DNA from: Symbiodinium natans
Lineage: Eukaryota > Sar > Dinophyceae > Suessiales > Symbiodiniaceae
DNA: 35,000 nt
Assembly (NCBI GenBank): GCA_905221605.1
Contig: CAJNDS010002137.1
Coordinates: 429,231-464,230 of the forward strand
Direction: 5' to 3'
Within the stretch, counting starts at the first letter, position 1; the number at the start of each line of letters is the position of its first letter. A program made the position numbers and the translations under genes. The notes beneath the pieces were generated by a model, which ran no database searches, had not been told where the DNA came from, and worked only from the letters and a program-made list of their open reading frames with translations. This document shows positions 19,440-29,625 of this stretch, one piece after another.

Positions 19440-19770
19440 TGCGGCAGCTTTTGATGGGAGGCTGCACTCAACAGATTGGTCTGGTTGCTTCCACGGCCTG
19501 TCCTCAGGCCCTTACGGGATCTCAGGATGTTCTTCGCATTCAACATAATCCAGCCAGGTTGCGTGAGCTCAGGGCTCTTCATGATGCCTAGGTATCGTAT
19601 GGCCTGTTGGGTTGGAATGCCTCACTCAGCCCAACCATTCTGCATCTGGCAAGTATTCACCGTTGTGAGCATGAAGAGCCGGGCCTGCAATGCCACGGTG
19701 GCCAGCCTCCAAGTTGTTGCAGGCTTGCAGGGCCCCAAGGCTTTGGGGGGTTTGGGTTGTTCTAGGGCTT
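19440..19770 (-). pseudogene. unidentified coding remnant with one in-frame TGA
   Basis: The minus strand reads WRLATVALQARLFMLTTVNT, CQMQNGWAE, then TGA at 19624-19622, then in the same frame GIPTQQAIRYLGIMKSPELT and QPGWIMLNAKNILRSRKG. The second half looks like a real protein. I considered a retroelement origin but see no diagnostic motif. The plus strand is also open here (from about 19476), so this call is weak. Confidence 0.3.
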
Positions 19771-19934
19771 GTGGCAGCATGCTAGCACTGCACCCTTGCC
19801 TGACAGCACAGAACCGCAAAACCACAAAACCATTGAAAGGCAACTTGTCGCAGAACTCGAGTACCATGCAAAACCTCCGCCCCGAGCTTCTGATAACACT
19901 GTACTGGCGCTGGCAAAGCTCTTGTTACTTCTAG

Positions 19935-20127
19935 CTTGATACCTGCTACCACCAGAACCATACCCCTCAGCCTGGACACACCCAATGACATTCTCGAGGC
20001 CTCTGCCCCAGCGGTTGGCCAGGGTCTGCTGCAGCTGCCAACTGAACCTTCAGAGCCTGATCGCTACTGCAAGGACGACTTGCCAAAGCATAAAATTGAT
20101 GTGGCTATTCAGGAGCGGCAGTACTAG
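19935..20127 (+). CDS. unidentified terminal exon
   Basis: After the acceptor TTGTTACTTCTAG the plus strand reads TIPLSLDTPNDILEASAPAV, GQGLLQLPTEPSEPDRYCKD and DLPKHKIDVAIQERQY, then TAG at 20125-20127. The minus strand has a stop in each frame tested. Proline- and acid-rich, so it is likely a flexible C-terminus. An upstream plus-strand open segment from about 19476 may be its partner. The family is not recognised. Confidence 0.42.
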
Positions 20128-20136
20128 ATAGCCGTG

Positions 20137-20222
20137 TGAGTTGTGTTAGTCGTAGTCGTCATCGTCGTAGCTGTAGTAGTCGTGGTCGTACGAGGAGCTG
20201 TAAGAGCAATAGCAGCAGCAGT
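20137..20222. repeat. GTC/GTA/GCA imperfect trinucleotide microsatellite
   Basis: GTAGTCGTCATCGTCGTAGC-type units grade into CAGCAGCAG at 20210-20222. Confidence 0.85.
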
Positions 20223-20382
20223 AAAAGTACTAGAACAACTCTTCCTGCTGCTACGGCGGCTGCCCTGCTCCTACTGCTAGTATTGCATCCAATTTGCCAT
20301 ACAGTAGAATAGCATTCGCCATACAAAGGACGATGCTGGCATGGCCCTTAAAAATGTAGCCGCGAACATCTTTGTCACCATT

Positions 20383-20538
20383 CTAGCTTGCGATGTCCAT
20401 AACCCTCAAGAACGTCTCTTTCCCTGGACCCTTACAAACTAGCCACTCCGAAATCGCAGGCGCCTCCCACGCATCCGGAAGGGCCACGTGCTCCAAATGC
20501 TTCTGCTTCAGTTGCTGATCTTGGTAGGACGCCAGCGC
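20383..20538 (-). CDS. unidentified terminal exon, 51 codons
   Basis: After the acceptor TGCTGTGTGCAG the minus strand reads ALASYQDQQLKQKHLEHVAL, PDAWEAPAISEWLVCKGPGK and ETFLRVMDIAS, then TAG at 20383-20385. It starts in phase 0. The mix of helix-forming and charged residues and the clean acceptor make this one of the stronger orphan exons. GTTTGT after SEWL could instead be a donor. It may be the 3' end of the gene at 22100-25139 or of a separate gene. The family is not recognised. Confidence 0.47.
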   Translation of the reverse strand, partial: ALASYQDQQLKQKHLEHVALPDAWEAPAISEWLVCKGPGKETFLRVMDIAS

Positions 20539-20741
20539 CTGCACACAGCAGCAGGCAGTAACGTGGTGTACACTACTTTGCTGATCGGGTAGTCTCTATA
20601 ATGCAATTTCTGGTCTGCGATCCTGCATATACTAGGGTTGCTAGGGGATCGTGCGCTCTTCTGCTACTCGGGAGCTACGGGAAGCTTGTGTGAGAAATTG
20701 CCTCCTGCACGTGCCGGGGCACGGAAGCAAATGACAAGACC

Positions 20742-20912
20742 ATGAAAGCGCTCCAAGAAACTGAGCCGTTTGAGGGCCAAGCCGCTTGGAAAGTTATCAC
20801 TTGCTGCGTCAGCGACCAGGCTGCCCGGTCCAGGGCAGCTGCCGCGAGCACCTCAGGAAAAGCGGGGCCGTCTTTAGGTGCGTCAAGGCTTTTCAGTGGA
20901 TTGACTTGCTGA
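20742..20912 (+). CDS. unidentified small open segment, plus strand
   Basis: From ATG 20742 it reads MKALQETEPFEGQAAWKVIT, CCVSDQAARSRAAAASTSGK and more, to TGA 20910-20912. The frame is open upstream to about 20692 (RGTEANDKT), so the start may be a splice acceptor. The second half is also open in another frame. No family is recognised. Confidence 0.3.
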   Translation: MKALQETEPFEGQAAWKVITCCVSDQAARSRAAAASTSGKAGPSLGASRLFSGLTC

Positions 20913-21109
20913 CTTGCTTTTTGTATCCCATGCCCACATCAGGTCATGGTCGGGACGCACGAGCCTGCGAGCCACAACCTTGAGAAAACATCATTACTTT
21001 CTTGGCAACAAGTCTTCTCATGTTGCTTCACTGTTCAGTGTTGCAAAGGGCGCGGGCTTCCTTCCGATGAATGCTTCTCCGCCCTCCACACCCGAATCGT
21101 CAGAAACCT

Positions 21110-21410
21110 ACTAAAACTTTAGTAGGCCCTAAAACCCCGAACCCTGCACCCCAAACCCTGCACTAAACTCTACGACCCATGGGCCTGACTCTGCAAAGCC
21201 AGCGCTGTCGTGTTCTGGCACGAAACCTCCACCTCCACATCCTGTCAGCCGTGAGGCTTGAGTGTTGTGCTTGTACACGTCATTTGTAATAGCATGTTCT
21301 ACTTTATAGTATACTCTAGCAGCTATAGTGTACCCGAATATTCAAAGCATTCGTTGCTTGTCGATGTTATGCGATAAGCAATATCTCCTCCTTCGCGGAA
21401 AAGGTTTCGA
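21110..21410. other. non-coding, A+T-leaning stretch
   Basis: Contains degenerate AACCCTGCAC/CCCTAAAACC words at 21125-21170 and TATAGTATACTC/GCTATAGTG palindromes near 21306-21332. No gene seen. Confidence 0.4.
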
Positions 21411-21415
21411 ACTGC

Positions 21416-21577
21416 TTAGAAGGTACTTGTCAGGGATTGTGGGCTTTCAAGGCGTGCTTGGTGTATTTGAATGAGGGTAAGAGACTTTTCGTGAACTTGG
21501 ACGTGTGGCTTCGGGCTGCCAGCTTGCGATAAAAATCCCGAGAGCAGGGACAGAAGCTTTCCCGGGCGTAGGCGAAA
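21416..21577 (-). CDS. possible terminal exon
   Basis: After GATGTAAG the minus strand reads FRLRPGKLLSLLSGFLSQAG, SPKPHVQVHEKSLTLIQIHQ and ARLESPQSLTSTF, then TAA at 21416-21418. A second minus-strand frame over the same bases is open too, from 21663 to 21430. Could be the last exon of the gene at 22100-25139; the link is not shown. Confidence 0.3.
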   Translation of the reverse strand, partial: FRLRPGKLLSLLSGFLSQAGSPKPHVQVHEKSLTLIQIHQARLESPQSLTSTF

Positions 21578-22099
21578 CTTACATCATGACAAAAGCATAC
21601 TAACCTGACGAAGCTGACAGAGTGCGTAATGGCATCATTTTGCGGGCAACCTTGTCGTTGCAATCGCCTGTCATCGGAACAAACATGCCCAATGGGAATC
21701 TGAACCTAGACTCCCCCGAAACAAAGAAGATTCTGCCACCCCGATGGAGCAGAACGAGAGTCCGAACTTTCATAGGCCAAACATGCTTTTACACCGGATT
21801 TTCTAAGTTCTACGGCCCAACATTTCCCGCAACCCAGACTGCAACCCTCCCCCTGCCCCCTCCACGGCTAGAGCAGTACTTGGTGTTCGATCCAACATGT
21901 GGCACGTCGTTGAGATACTTTGGTTTATCCCCCATCCCCGAAGACTCTTGAGATGGGTTTTCCCCAAAATGGCGGCACCCCTTTTGTACCCCAAACAGAA
22001 TGGAATCCCCTCAAAAGAACAACCAGGGTGCCCGTATGTTCGGAAACCCGAAATTGTTTCTAAACCCTGTGGGCCCTTAATTTAGGTACCCCCCCCCCG

Positions 22100-25000
22100 G
22101 CCTTGGCCCAGTCTTTCAGAAGCAGCAGGAGCTGCTCGTCCTCGAAGGCCTCTGGCAAGTTGGGGCAAGGTGCTTGCTACGGGGAGGATTGTTCCAGAGG
22201 GCAGTTAGATTTCAGAGGACCTCTCACCAGCTTCGAATTTCCACTGCTCTTGCACAGAAACTCTTGTTGCCGGGTCTTTGATAGCATCAGGATCGTTTAT
22301 AGCATCCAGGACTAGCCCATGTTCTAGGAGGGTCAGCTGTGCTAAGTTGTCAGAGGGAACCTTTCAGAAGAGAAGGCTCTTCCTTCGAAGTGGGGGAAGG
22401 CCCAGTCGGGTAGTTTGGAGGTTCCAAGTAAGGCAGAGGTAGAATTACCAGGAGAGCTGCTTTCTTAGGGCAAACTGCCGATCAAGGTTTTTGCTTCCCC
22501 GTGTGTAGGGACGCTACAGACTGACTGATGCCTCGACCCAGCCGCAAAGCCAAGCAGATTCTCGGCTCGACCCTGTTTCCCTGTAGAGAAGCAGTATGCA
22601 GTATGCTGTCCTCTTTCTGGCTTCTATTTTCGCATACGCCCGAACCCTAAATCCTACGATCGTCAGTCTACTGTACTGCTGTGGTTTCCCAAATTAGGGT
22701 ACCTTGTTGGGTCCTGACTAGAAGGGAACCCTACCAGTTCGGGGGCTTATTTTTAAGGTCCGCTATGTCCACCTATGGAAAGGGAAACTCAACAAAGGAA
22801 CCCCAAGAACTTGGCAGCCGTGGGGCGATCAGAAGGTGCTCGGCGGCGGCTACCGTGGTCGCCCAGGCCTGGCATTATTGGAGGAGGGGAAACATGCTTT
22901 TCTCTCCATGGTTGCATAGGAAGTTGCCAAGAGCTTCTGAAAGGCTTTGTACAAGTCTTCTCTATGCCTCTGTTGGAGTTGTAGAGCTGTTTAAGTAATG
23001 TGGCTAGCCTAACTTCTCAACGATGCAAATACACAATAAACATTTGCGTCAATGTAAGGCCTAGGGTCCAGGGCACTTCTTTTAGAAACGCTGGGTTTCT
23101 CCTCGGAGTCCCTGGCCTTCGCAGATTTCAAGTATGCGGCGCTACTTGTGGTGGTCTCGGTTTTCTGGGTGAGGTATCACTGGCTACGATTACGACAGGA
23201 GTTGTGAGCGATAGCTCTCTTGCTCAAAGCTTCTGACCCTCTGACTGTGGACAAAGGGCATCCACCCCCCGGATTCAGATTCCATGCCAGGCAAAGGCCG
23301 CAAAAGTCGCCAGGGCACCGAAGTCAGACTTTTGAAAGCCCAAAAGCACCTCAACACTCCAACCGACCCTCGGCCATGTAGATTCCCCATTTTTGCATCC
23401 AGGGGCCCCTTTTTTTGTGACCCTTTTTGCATCCAGGCTTGGGTGAGCGTGCCCTAAAACCCTGAAAACCCTAAACCCTAAACCCTAAATCCTAAAACCC
23501 TGAACCCTGAAACCCTGAACCCCGAAACCCTCCCGGGCCTCAATCAAGACCTCCTGACTCCGCTCCTCAGCTCGGACGGCAAGCTGCCAGGCCTCGTGCA
23601 AAGCCTTGCGCAGGGCTTCTCCCGCGCAGTTCCGCGCTACACACTTTATGGAGACATTCTTTAAATTATGGGGGGTCCCTGAATTGAGGTCCTTTTCTTG
23701 TTGAAGGGTGCCGCAGTATCTAGGGGACCCAAAAGGTGACACTTCTATTTTAGAGAACTACCCACATTTGGAGAGTCCGGAGGTTTGGCCTCACTGGGGG
23801 CTTCGGGGGCCAGGGGTTGTCGGGGACCTGTTGAGGGCTTTCTTCCAAAATCCGGTGCACGACTTTTCAGACATGCCCACAGAAGTCCCTTTGAAAACCC
23901 TGGCATACACCTGGTTGAGTTTTGCGTAAGCAAAACGAAGCTCCGGGATGGGGCCCGGGATCTTGGAAGCGTCTTTTGCAGCAAAAGAACGCTTGTTACG
24001 TACAGAGTGGAGCCGTGGAGCATCCATGCATGGACAAATTGCGCGCTTGCGGGCGTCGCCCTCCTGCAATTTTCACGAACTCCTCCAGCTGCCTTTGACT
24101 TCTGGGTGCGATGTTTGGGTATGTCATGACGGCCTCGGAGCCATGTGCTCATCAAGGAGTCTGGGGAAGGGTCCCGGGGCTTTCAGATCAGCCCCAAAAA
24201 AAGGTCAGGTACTGGCGTCCGCGCGAGTGCTTTGCCATTTGTCGTTGTACTTGAAGAAATAGGTACACCCGGTACGCGCAACGTACTTTGCATATCTGCT
24301 TTTGCATTTAACTGTTTGTGTGTGTGTGTGTGGGGGTGAGCTTGTATTTGTTGTGGCTTTTTTGTTGTTGTTCTTGTTGTTGCCGCTGTTCTTGCTCTTG
24401 TTCTCGTTCTGGTTATCGTCGTCGTTTGGTTCTTCCTCTTATTACTCTTCGTCTTCTTGTTCTTCGTCTTCTTCGACTTCCTCTTCTTAATCTTCTTCTT
24501 CTGCTTGCTGTTCCTCTTGTTGTTCCTCTGGGTTGTTGTTCTTCATCATTCCGGTCTTGTCTCTTGGCTTCCTCTCCTCCCCCTTCCCGAGAAGCAAACA
24601 GCCACGAACCCTTAAGTCCTCGTCTTTGGACAGAGCCGGCTGTGGCCTTGTAGGCCCTATATAAAGCCCAATCAAACCCCAAAACGCTAAAGCCTCTCTC
24701 CCTAACCCTAAACCCTACACCCTAAACCCTCTCTCCCTAAACCCTCTCTCCCTAAACCCACAAACTTTCTGTCTCGGCAAACCGGTAACCCTAAACCCTA
24801 AACCCTAAAACGTCCCAAACCTTGGTATCGGCGTCGCACCGCGTGAAGTTGTGCGCAGCGGCCAACGCCGCATCCATTTGCCGCATGGCCTTTGAATGCC
24901 TGGCTGGGTTGTCCTTAAGGTTTCTCGCATTGTCCCTTTGGCGGTTCCCCTATTCTCATCGACACCTTGCTCACGAACACGGAAACCCAAAGCCCACAGA

Positions 25001-25139
25001 ACGTAGAGCTCAACGGGGCAATCCCAAGACGCAAAAACACTCAAAAAAAAAACGCACGAGCGGCAGCATCGTGTAGGTGCTGTGCTTCTCGTGGCAGCGT
25101 ATGAGGGCTTCCACTAGCGGCCTGAGAGCCGGCATCCTA
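22100..25139 (-). CDS. long multi-exon gene, family not recognised
   Basis: Exons in order: 25058-25136 (MPALRPLVEALIRCHEKHST), 24812-24949 (KAMRQMDAALAAAHNFTRCD), 24213-24285 (YVARTGCTYFFKYNDKW), 24081-24160 (STWLRGRHDIPKHRTQKSKA), 23911-23991 (ASKIPGPIPELRFAYAKLNQ), 23529-23643 (EALRKALHEAWQLAVRAEER), 22228-22360 (LAQLTLLEHGLVLDAINDPD), about 22100-22172 (PEAFEDEQLLLLLKDWAKAG). Donors are GTGCGT, GTTTTA, GTACCT, GTTCGT, GTGTAT and GTGAGA; acceptors are AATAG, GCAAAG, CCCCAG, ACAAG, ATAAAG, GAAAG and GCAAG. Phases agree at every join through 23643 and again between the last two exons. An extra exon near 22800-22866 (AWATTVAAAEHLLIAPRLP) probably fills the gap. The product is mostly helical; the 22228-22360 segment resembles an armadillo-type helix pair. 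5' and 3' ends are not fixed. Confidence 0.55.
23462..23526. repeat. degenerate telomere-type tract
   Basis: CCCTGAAAACCCTAAACCCT grades into CCCTAAAT, CCCTAAAA and CCCTGAAA units. It lies directly against the 3' end of the exon at 23529-23643, inside the presumed intron. Confidence 0.85.
24313..24560. repeat. TG and TTG/TTC/CTT microsatellite complex
   Basis: A TG run at 24314-24331 is followed by imperfect TTG, TTC and CTT triplets to about 24560. It sits in the presumed intron between exons 24285 and 24812. Confidence 0.9.
24698..24811. repeat. telomere-type tract abutting an exon end
   Basis: CCCTAAA units alternate with CTCTCTCCCTAAACC variants and end in three clean CCCTAAA units at about 24788-24810. 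The last unit forms the donor (minus strand GTTTTAGGG) of exon 24812-24949. Confidence 0.9.
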
Positions 25140-25161
25140 CTGGCGTCAGTCGCAGCGGAAG

Positions 25162-25350
25162 GATTAGGGTTTAGGGTCTCCTCAGAGGGTTCTTTTTTGT
25201 TGAAGTGGTTAGATTCTTCTTCCTCTTCAGACCTGCTAACCCCTGCTACCCTACATCCTGAACTTACACAAACTTCCTCACGCCCTGAAACCCCAAAACC
25301 CTGAAACCCTGAAACCCCAAAACCCTGAAACCCTGAAACCCTGAAGGGCC
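25162..25350. repeat. telomere-type words upstream of the long gene's exon
   Basis: GATTAGGGTTTAGGG at 25162-25176 lies just 5' of exon 25058-25136 on the gene strand. CCCTGAAACCCCAAAACCC units fill 25283-25342. A coding-like piece at about 25365-25440 (minus strand PCDVLEKPIVWLR) may be an earlier exon but its splice phase was not resolved. Confidence 0.7.
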
Positions 25351-25466
25351 CTCTACGAAGCCAGACAATGGGCTTCTCAAGAACGTCACATGGCATAAGG
25401 TCCGCGCGCGGGCAAAGTGGAGGAGCCCAGCTTGAATTGCAAGGCCTCTGCCTGACCGCAAGGACT

Positions 25467-25582
25467 CAATAAAAGAAAATAATAATAATATTATTAATAA
25501 TATTAATTATAATAATAATAAGAATATTATTAATAATATTAATTATAATAATAATCAGAATAAGAATAAGAATAATAATAAT
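25467..25582. repeat. AAT microsatellite with a duplicated block
   Basis: ATAATAATAAT units include the block TATTATTAATAATATTAATT twice (near 25488 and 25525). A+T only, with a few G. Confidence 0.95.
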
Positions 25583-25639
25583 CATTGGGGGAGAAAGGCT
25601 GAAGGGCTCCCCCGATTAGCAGAGGTTTCGTCGCGGTAG

Positions 25640-25900
25640 TCGCAGCAGCCCATAGCAGTGAGCAATCATAGTTGTAGCCGCAGCTAGAGTCGTTAGCAGT
25701 GGCAGTGCTATTTGTGTCAGCAGTAGATAGCACAATAGTCATCAGCATCATCATCATGCTTGATTGCTGCAGTTCTAGCACTAGACATCATTGTCCTCGC
25801 TGCAATGGTCCTAGTTTTGCAATCATGAACTTCACTGCTAATTCCAAAAGTAACGTGAGCAAGGATGGTCAGTAGTTGCGGAAGACATGCTTGAAGAAAT
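25640..25900. other. triplet-rich non-coding stretch
   Basis: Imperfect GCAGTAG/TAGTAGCAG-like triplets, no supported gene. Confidence 0.45.
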
Positions 25901-25929
25901 AGCAGTCATCACAACAATGAGTCATCACT

Positions 25930-26038
25930 AGCAGCAGCAGCAGCAGCAGCAGGAGCAGCAGCAGCAGCACCACCACCACCACCACCACCAGCACAACCAC
26001 CACCACCATCACCACCGCCACCATCACCACCACCACCT
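25930..26038. repeat. CAG then CAC/ACC trinucleotide microsatellite
   Basis: AGCAGCAG run (25930-25964) passes into a CCACCACC run with CAACC and CATCACC interruptions to 26038. Same CAG/CAC pairing as at 15184-15262, in the opposite order. Confidence 0.95.
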
Positions 26039-26157
26039 GTAACTACAATCAAGTCAGTAGCAAGTAGCAACAAGCAGCAGCTAGCAGTAAGCATTCGTAC
26101 CTCGTAACTAGCAGCAGCCGGTCGTACGGCGACAAAGGACCAGCAGTTCTACTTGGC

Positions 26158-26235
26158 TCAGGCTTCCAGTACATACTCCTCGCTCTCAAAGCCCAAAGCC
26201 TGACGCCCCGAAGGCAATAAAGCTGAATCTGACAT
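26158..26235 (-). CDS. possible small terminal exon
   Basis: After CTCCTTCTTGCAAGG the minus strand reads MSDSALLPSGRQALGFESEE then YVLEA and TGA at 26158-26160. It is short but has a typical acceptor and a clean end. The ATG may be internal. No family is recognised. Confidence 0.33.
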   Translation of the reverse strand: MSDSALLPSGRQALGFESEEYVLEA

Positions 26236-26469
26236 CCTTGCAAGAAGGAGCTGACCTATGTGGAGATCATGCAGGAAACTTAGCTACAAAGGGCTGTGGG
26301 GCTCGGAGGCTCGGGGAGGCTTTGGGTGCACGCTTGTGGCTTTAAGTAGCATGCAGTATCATACAACACATGGTCCAAAGCATATTTTCATAGTCAGAGT
26401 CGATAGAAGCATACAGTACAGCATATTGTCTAGCATAGAGATATAGTGCACACCTTACGACACGCTGGC

Positions 26470-26700
26470 CACCTGGAAACTGCTTCATGCCCCAAATCCC
26501 TAGAACCCAAACCCGGAAGCCTGAACCCTAAGCCACAGATCTCCCCTGTGCAGCCAGTTGCCTGACCGGCCAGCTTGCGCTGCTGCGCCGTGTCCTGGCC
26601 AGGACTATGGGTGGCTTCCGGCATTCGGGGTTCTGGGTTGAGGCGACGACTTGCGGTCCGTGTAAATAGTAGCTGCAGCGGCTTCTTGCTGTCTTGCAGA
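26470..26700 (-). CDS. coding-like segment
   Basis: The minus strand is open and reads MPEATHSPGQDTAQQRKLAG then QATGCTGEI. Splice ends were not found and the upstream half (RTASRRLNPEPR) has poor composition. Confidence 0.22.
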
Positions 26701-27134
26701 AAGAACACCAACCATCAAGCTCTACAGTTCAAACGGTCCCCTGAGACCTCACAGCTTGGGAAACCGCTTCTTCACCCGAAATCCTCTAGGGCTTAGAGCA
26801 TCACGTTTCACTGTTCAGGCTGACAGCCAAAATAGCCATAGCCAGAATCCACATTGCAGGAGCCAAAACTAGTACCACCACCTGCCCCTTCGACAGAACC
26901 ATCAGCTGCCGTAAGATGCTACACGCCAAAAACACCTGTCTTCTACTTCTTTCGGCCCGCCCCCCTGCTTGATAAGAGGCTTCCCTGGGCGTTCCCGGCC
27001 TCCCTGAGCCACTGGAGCTTATCCGCCATCGGGGGCTCCCGAGCTCCCACCTTCAGCCGCTGGCGGAAGCTGGCCTGTGGGGGGGCGGGGGGGAAGGGGG
27101 GGGGAAGGGGCTGCCGGGGCGAAGGCATGGTTTC

Positions 27135-27631
27135 CTAAAGGAGCCCTTTGGCGGCGATATGCGGCGATAAGCTAAGTGTTTCGTTAAACTCTTGACTTCC
27201 ACTGGACTTGCTGCCCGGAGCTCTCTGCAAAGCCTCGTGTGACCTAGTGCCGCCTGCTCTGCAACTAACCGGGATCCCTTGCAACTCCAGGCGTAAACCA
27301 CGCATGCCAAGTCTGCGGCCTTCCAAACCCATAACCTGCGATACCTCCTCTCAAGCTTAACTTCACACTGCCCGCCTGGAAATGGTGCAGCATGCCACGC
27401 GCAGCCTAGAGTCAAACGCGACCGTGAGGGGGGGGGCTTGCGCACCACATCAGGCCCACAGAGCTTGGGACTTGCAGCGGATCAGAGGCCCGGAATCGGA
27501 CGAGAGAGGATTGCGGGGCCTTCATGCGCAGCGGCCAGCTCTGCTTGGAGACATTCACGGTAAGGGACGCAATGCGGTCGTACAGCTCCTGCCCTTGGAT
27601 GCCGGGACTTCGTACGTCTGAGGTTGCAAAT
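27135..27631 (-). CDS. two exons of an unidentified gene
   Basis: Exon 27559-27631: acceptor GTTCGCAG, reading FATSDVRSPGIQGQELYDRI then ASLT, donor GTGAATG, ending in phase 0. The downstream segment begins after GGTATCGCAG at about 27340; two frames are open: MGLEGRRLGMRGLRLELQGI (phase 0, donor GTTAGT) and ACVVYAWSCKGSRLVAEQAA (open to about 27135). The phase-0 frame fits the upstream exon. No family is recognised. A G run at 27080-27110 follows. Confidence 0.4.
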
Positions 27632-27699
27632 CTGCGAACTTTGTGTGATGCGAGCACAAACTGCATAACTCAGGGTCACAGTTTAAGCCCACAATAAGA

Positions 27700-28480
27700 G
27701 CAGCTGGGGGCACCCAGAAGAATGAATGCCTTAGACATTTCCTCGTTTCTTCCTGTGTGAAATGTCTGTTCGACTTGTGAATTTGACTTGTCCCTGAACC
27801 TCCCGTTTTCATCTGGCGGGCATGTGTGGCTAGTTTTCTGAAGGGTAGGTCAGGTACACAAGACTGGCGAACTGCAACAAGGAAGAACATTTTAAGCCAA
27901 GGATGGAGTTGCAGAATAGGTGTTTCTTTCATCCGCGACCCAAAGGCTGGCGGTCCTCATGATCATGATAACTGTGACAGTCCTCCTTATTATCTCGAGC
28001 AGCGAAAGGCACGCCCCGAGACCCCCTGAACACAAACCTATGTGACGACCGCCTCCCCCCCGCCCCCCCCCTCTTCTCGAAACGGAAGAGGCTTCAAGCG
28101 GTGGGCCTGCTGCTTGGTGCCAGTGGAGGATCTCCCGCGAGAGGCGGGGAGACGTGCCCTGGCCGAGAGGCCCCTTCTTTGGGGGGGTTGGCACGAAATC
28201 ATGTCTCTCTTGTGGGTACACTGCAAGATTATGGGGTAGACAAGAACAGGAACACAAACTCAAACTGGAGGCTCCCATTTGCCCTTGGGGCTGTTGAAGT
28301 CGGGGGCTCAGGACACTGTTTTGGATTCTCCTCGACACAGATCGGGATGATGATACGTCTTGAGCGCGTGGAAAAGTCATCAGGAGGAGCAGCCGTCGAA
28401 GTAGTTGTAAGCGAAACAACAGCAGCAGCAGGATTAGGAAAGTAGCTGCAGCAGTCGTAGCAGCAGCAGAAGTCGTCGTT
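27700..28480. other. unresolved stretch
   Basis: Open frames on both strands between 28040 and 28250 (plus: PREAGRRALAERPLLWGGWH; minus: PLGQGTSPRLSREILHWHQA) cannot be ranked. An imperfect GCAGCAG/GTAGCAG triplet tract lies at 28415-28480. Confidence 0.3.
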
Positions 28481-28507
28481 GTAGATTGCATCGCCAGTCC
28501 CTGTTCT

Positions 28508-28958
28508 CTAAGCATTTCCTAATCCCAAGCGCAACCCCCATGCGGTCCATGGGGTCAAAACCAAGCTTTGGACCTTCATGTGCTCGAAGTCGACCTGCTG
28601 CAGCTCCGCAAGCAAGGTGCTGGCCTCCGGCACTTCTTCTGGCTCCTCTGTGTCCTCGGCAGAAGAGAGCAAGAATGCGATGAGAAGAGAAGACTGGCTT
28701 CAACAAGCAGCTGCTCGTGCCCAAACAATTGCTGTCCACTGAAACAACAAACCCAGCCCCTGCAAACCTCTCAAGTCCAACCACCCACAAACCGAAGACA
28801 CAACAAAACACAACAAAAACCCGAAAAAACTCTCTAAGACTCTAAGCCGCCGTGCCTGCTGTGTGGGCGCCGGGGTGAGGACGGTGCCCAGGGCCCAAAG
28901 GATATACTGGGTCTGGTAGTTGAGCAAGGCCTCGGGATGAGGTATTGCCAGTTGGCTT
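28508..28958 (-). CDS. two 3'-terminal exons, acidic C-terminus
   Basis: Exon 28841-28958 follows TCACCAG and reads SQLAIPHPEALLNYQTQYIL, WALGTVLTPAPTQQARRLR, then donor GTCTTA in phase 0. Exon 28508-28693 follows GAAGCCAG and reads SSLLIAFLLSSAEDTEEPEE, VPEASTLLAELQQVDFEHMK, then TAG at 28508-28510. The join is in frame. The first exon has G/C-rich third positions. A hydrophobic stretch (LLIAFLL) is followed by a strongly acidic stretch (EDTEEPEE). It may be the 3' end of the ARM-like gene at 29626-30544, which runs on the same strand just upstream. The family is not recognised from these exons alone. Confidence 0.5.
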
Positions 28959-29229
28959 CTGGTGATTCAGGGCTTCGGCGCGAAACGTCGGTCAACAAAC
29001 GCTCTTTCTGTGATTTTCAAAAGGGTCCTTGCTACTCAAACACAGAATAAGGATACGACTGGGCAGTTCAGACACAGCCCTGGACTTTGGTATTGTGACC
29101 GAAACCCTTTCCTATTTACACAAAGGCGAGCTCATGCCAACTCCCTGAAGCACAGACCCCACCCACAAAAAAGCAACAAAACACAACCATCATATACACT
29201 CACACCACGTATGAACATCCACCAAACAC

Positions 29230-29454
29230 AAGAAAACTTGCGCCACCAACAACAGCAACAATAACCCCCCCCCCCCCCCCCCCTCCTCCGCCCCCCCAGC
29301 CCTACCAAACCCCTCTGAGGTCCAAACAGATCCGCAAAACCCCCCCCCCCCCCCCCCGAAACAAGGTCCTTATGAGCTTCCCCTAATCCCTAATCCGAAA
29401 GTCAAACCCTCCAGAACAAATCCCCCAAGTTCCAGCGTCCCCCCCCCCCCCCCC
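29230..29454. repeat. CAA-rich stretch with three poly-C tracts
   Basis: CCAACAACAGCAACAATAA is followed by C runs at about 29266-29283, 29340-29357 and 29438-29454, separated by pyrimidine-rich spacers. Run lengths may be affected by sequencing. Confidence 0.85.
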
Positions 29455-29557
29455 AGTCGCCTGAAGATTCTTCATCAGGATCTTCTGGGAGTCCTGGCGC
29501 GCCAAAGGGCTCCGCATGACATTTGGGGTCTAGGAACGCAGGAGCCTCAACGATTTG
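29453..29557 (-). CDS. acidic exon, unidentified
   Basis: The minus strand reads VEAPAFLDPKCHAEPFGAPG then LPEDPDEESSGDW, running straight into a poly-G (C on plus) tract. The acid-rich end resembles a linker. Acceptor uncertain (CGTTGAG or TATAAG). It lies between the ARM-like exon and the two terminal exons at 28508-28958, so it could belong to the same gene. Confidence 0.38.
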
Positions 29558-29625
29558 TCTTATAACAATTCCCTCAACAATTGCTATTGAAATCAATCAG
29601 GCCCCTGTGTAATCTGGTAATTTGG

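Noticed and set aside
18784-19548. Long plus-strand open frame (about 254 codons)
   Set aside because: Its length comes from T-poor C/A tracts. The composition is proline/lysine low complexity, and the only convincing coding signal inside (19153-19266) is on the other strand.
19440-20127. Retrotransposon polymerase remnant
   Set aside because: The IRYLGIMKSPELTQPG phrase looked suggestive, but no reverse-transcriptase DD box, integrase or RNase H motif is visible nearby. Left as an unidentified remnant.
25010-25396. Continuous 128-codon minus-strand protein
   Set aside because: Only the part at 25058-25136 has coding character; the rest reads through CCCTGAA/CCCCAAA tracts (GFQGFGVSG phrases) and is intron.
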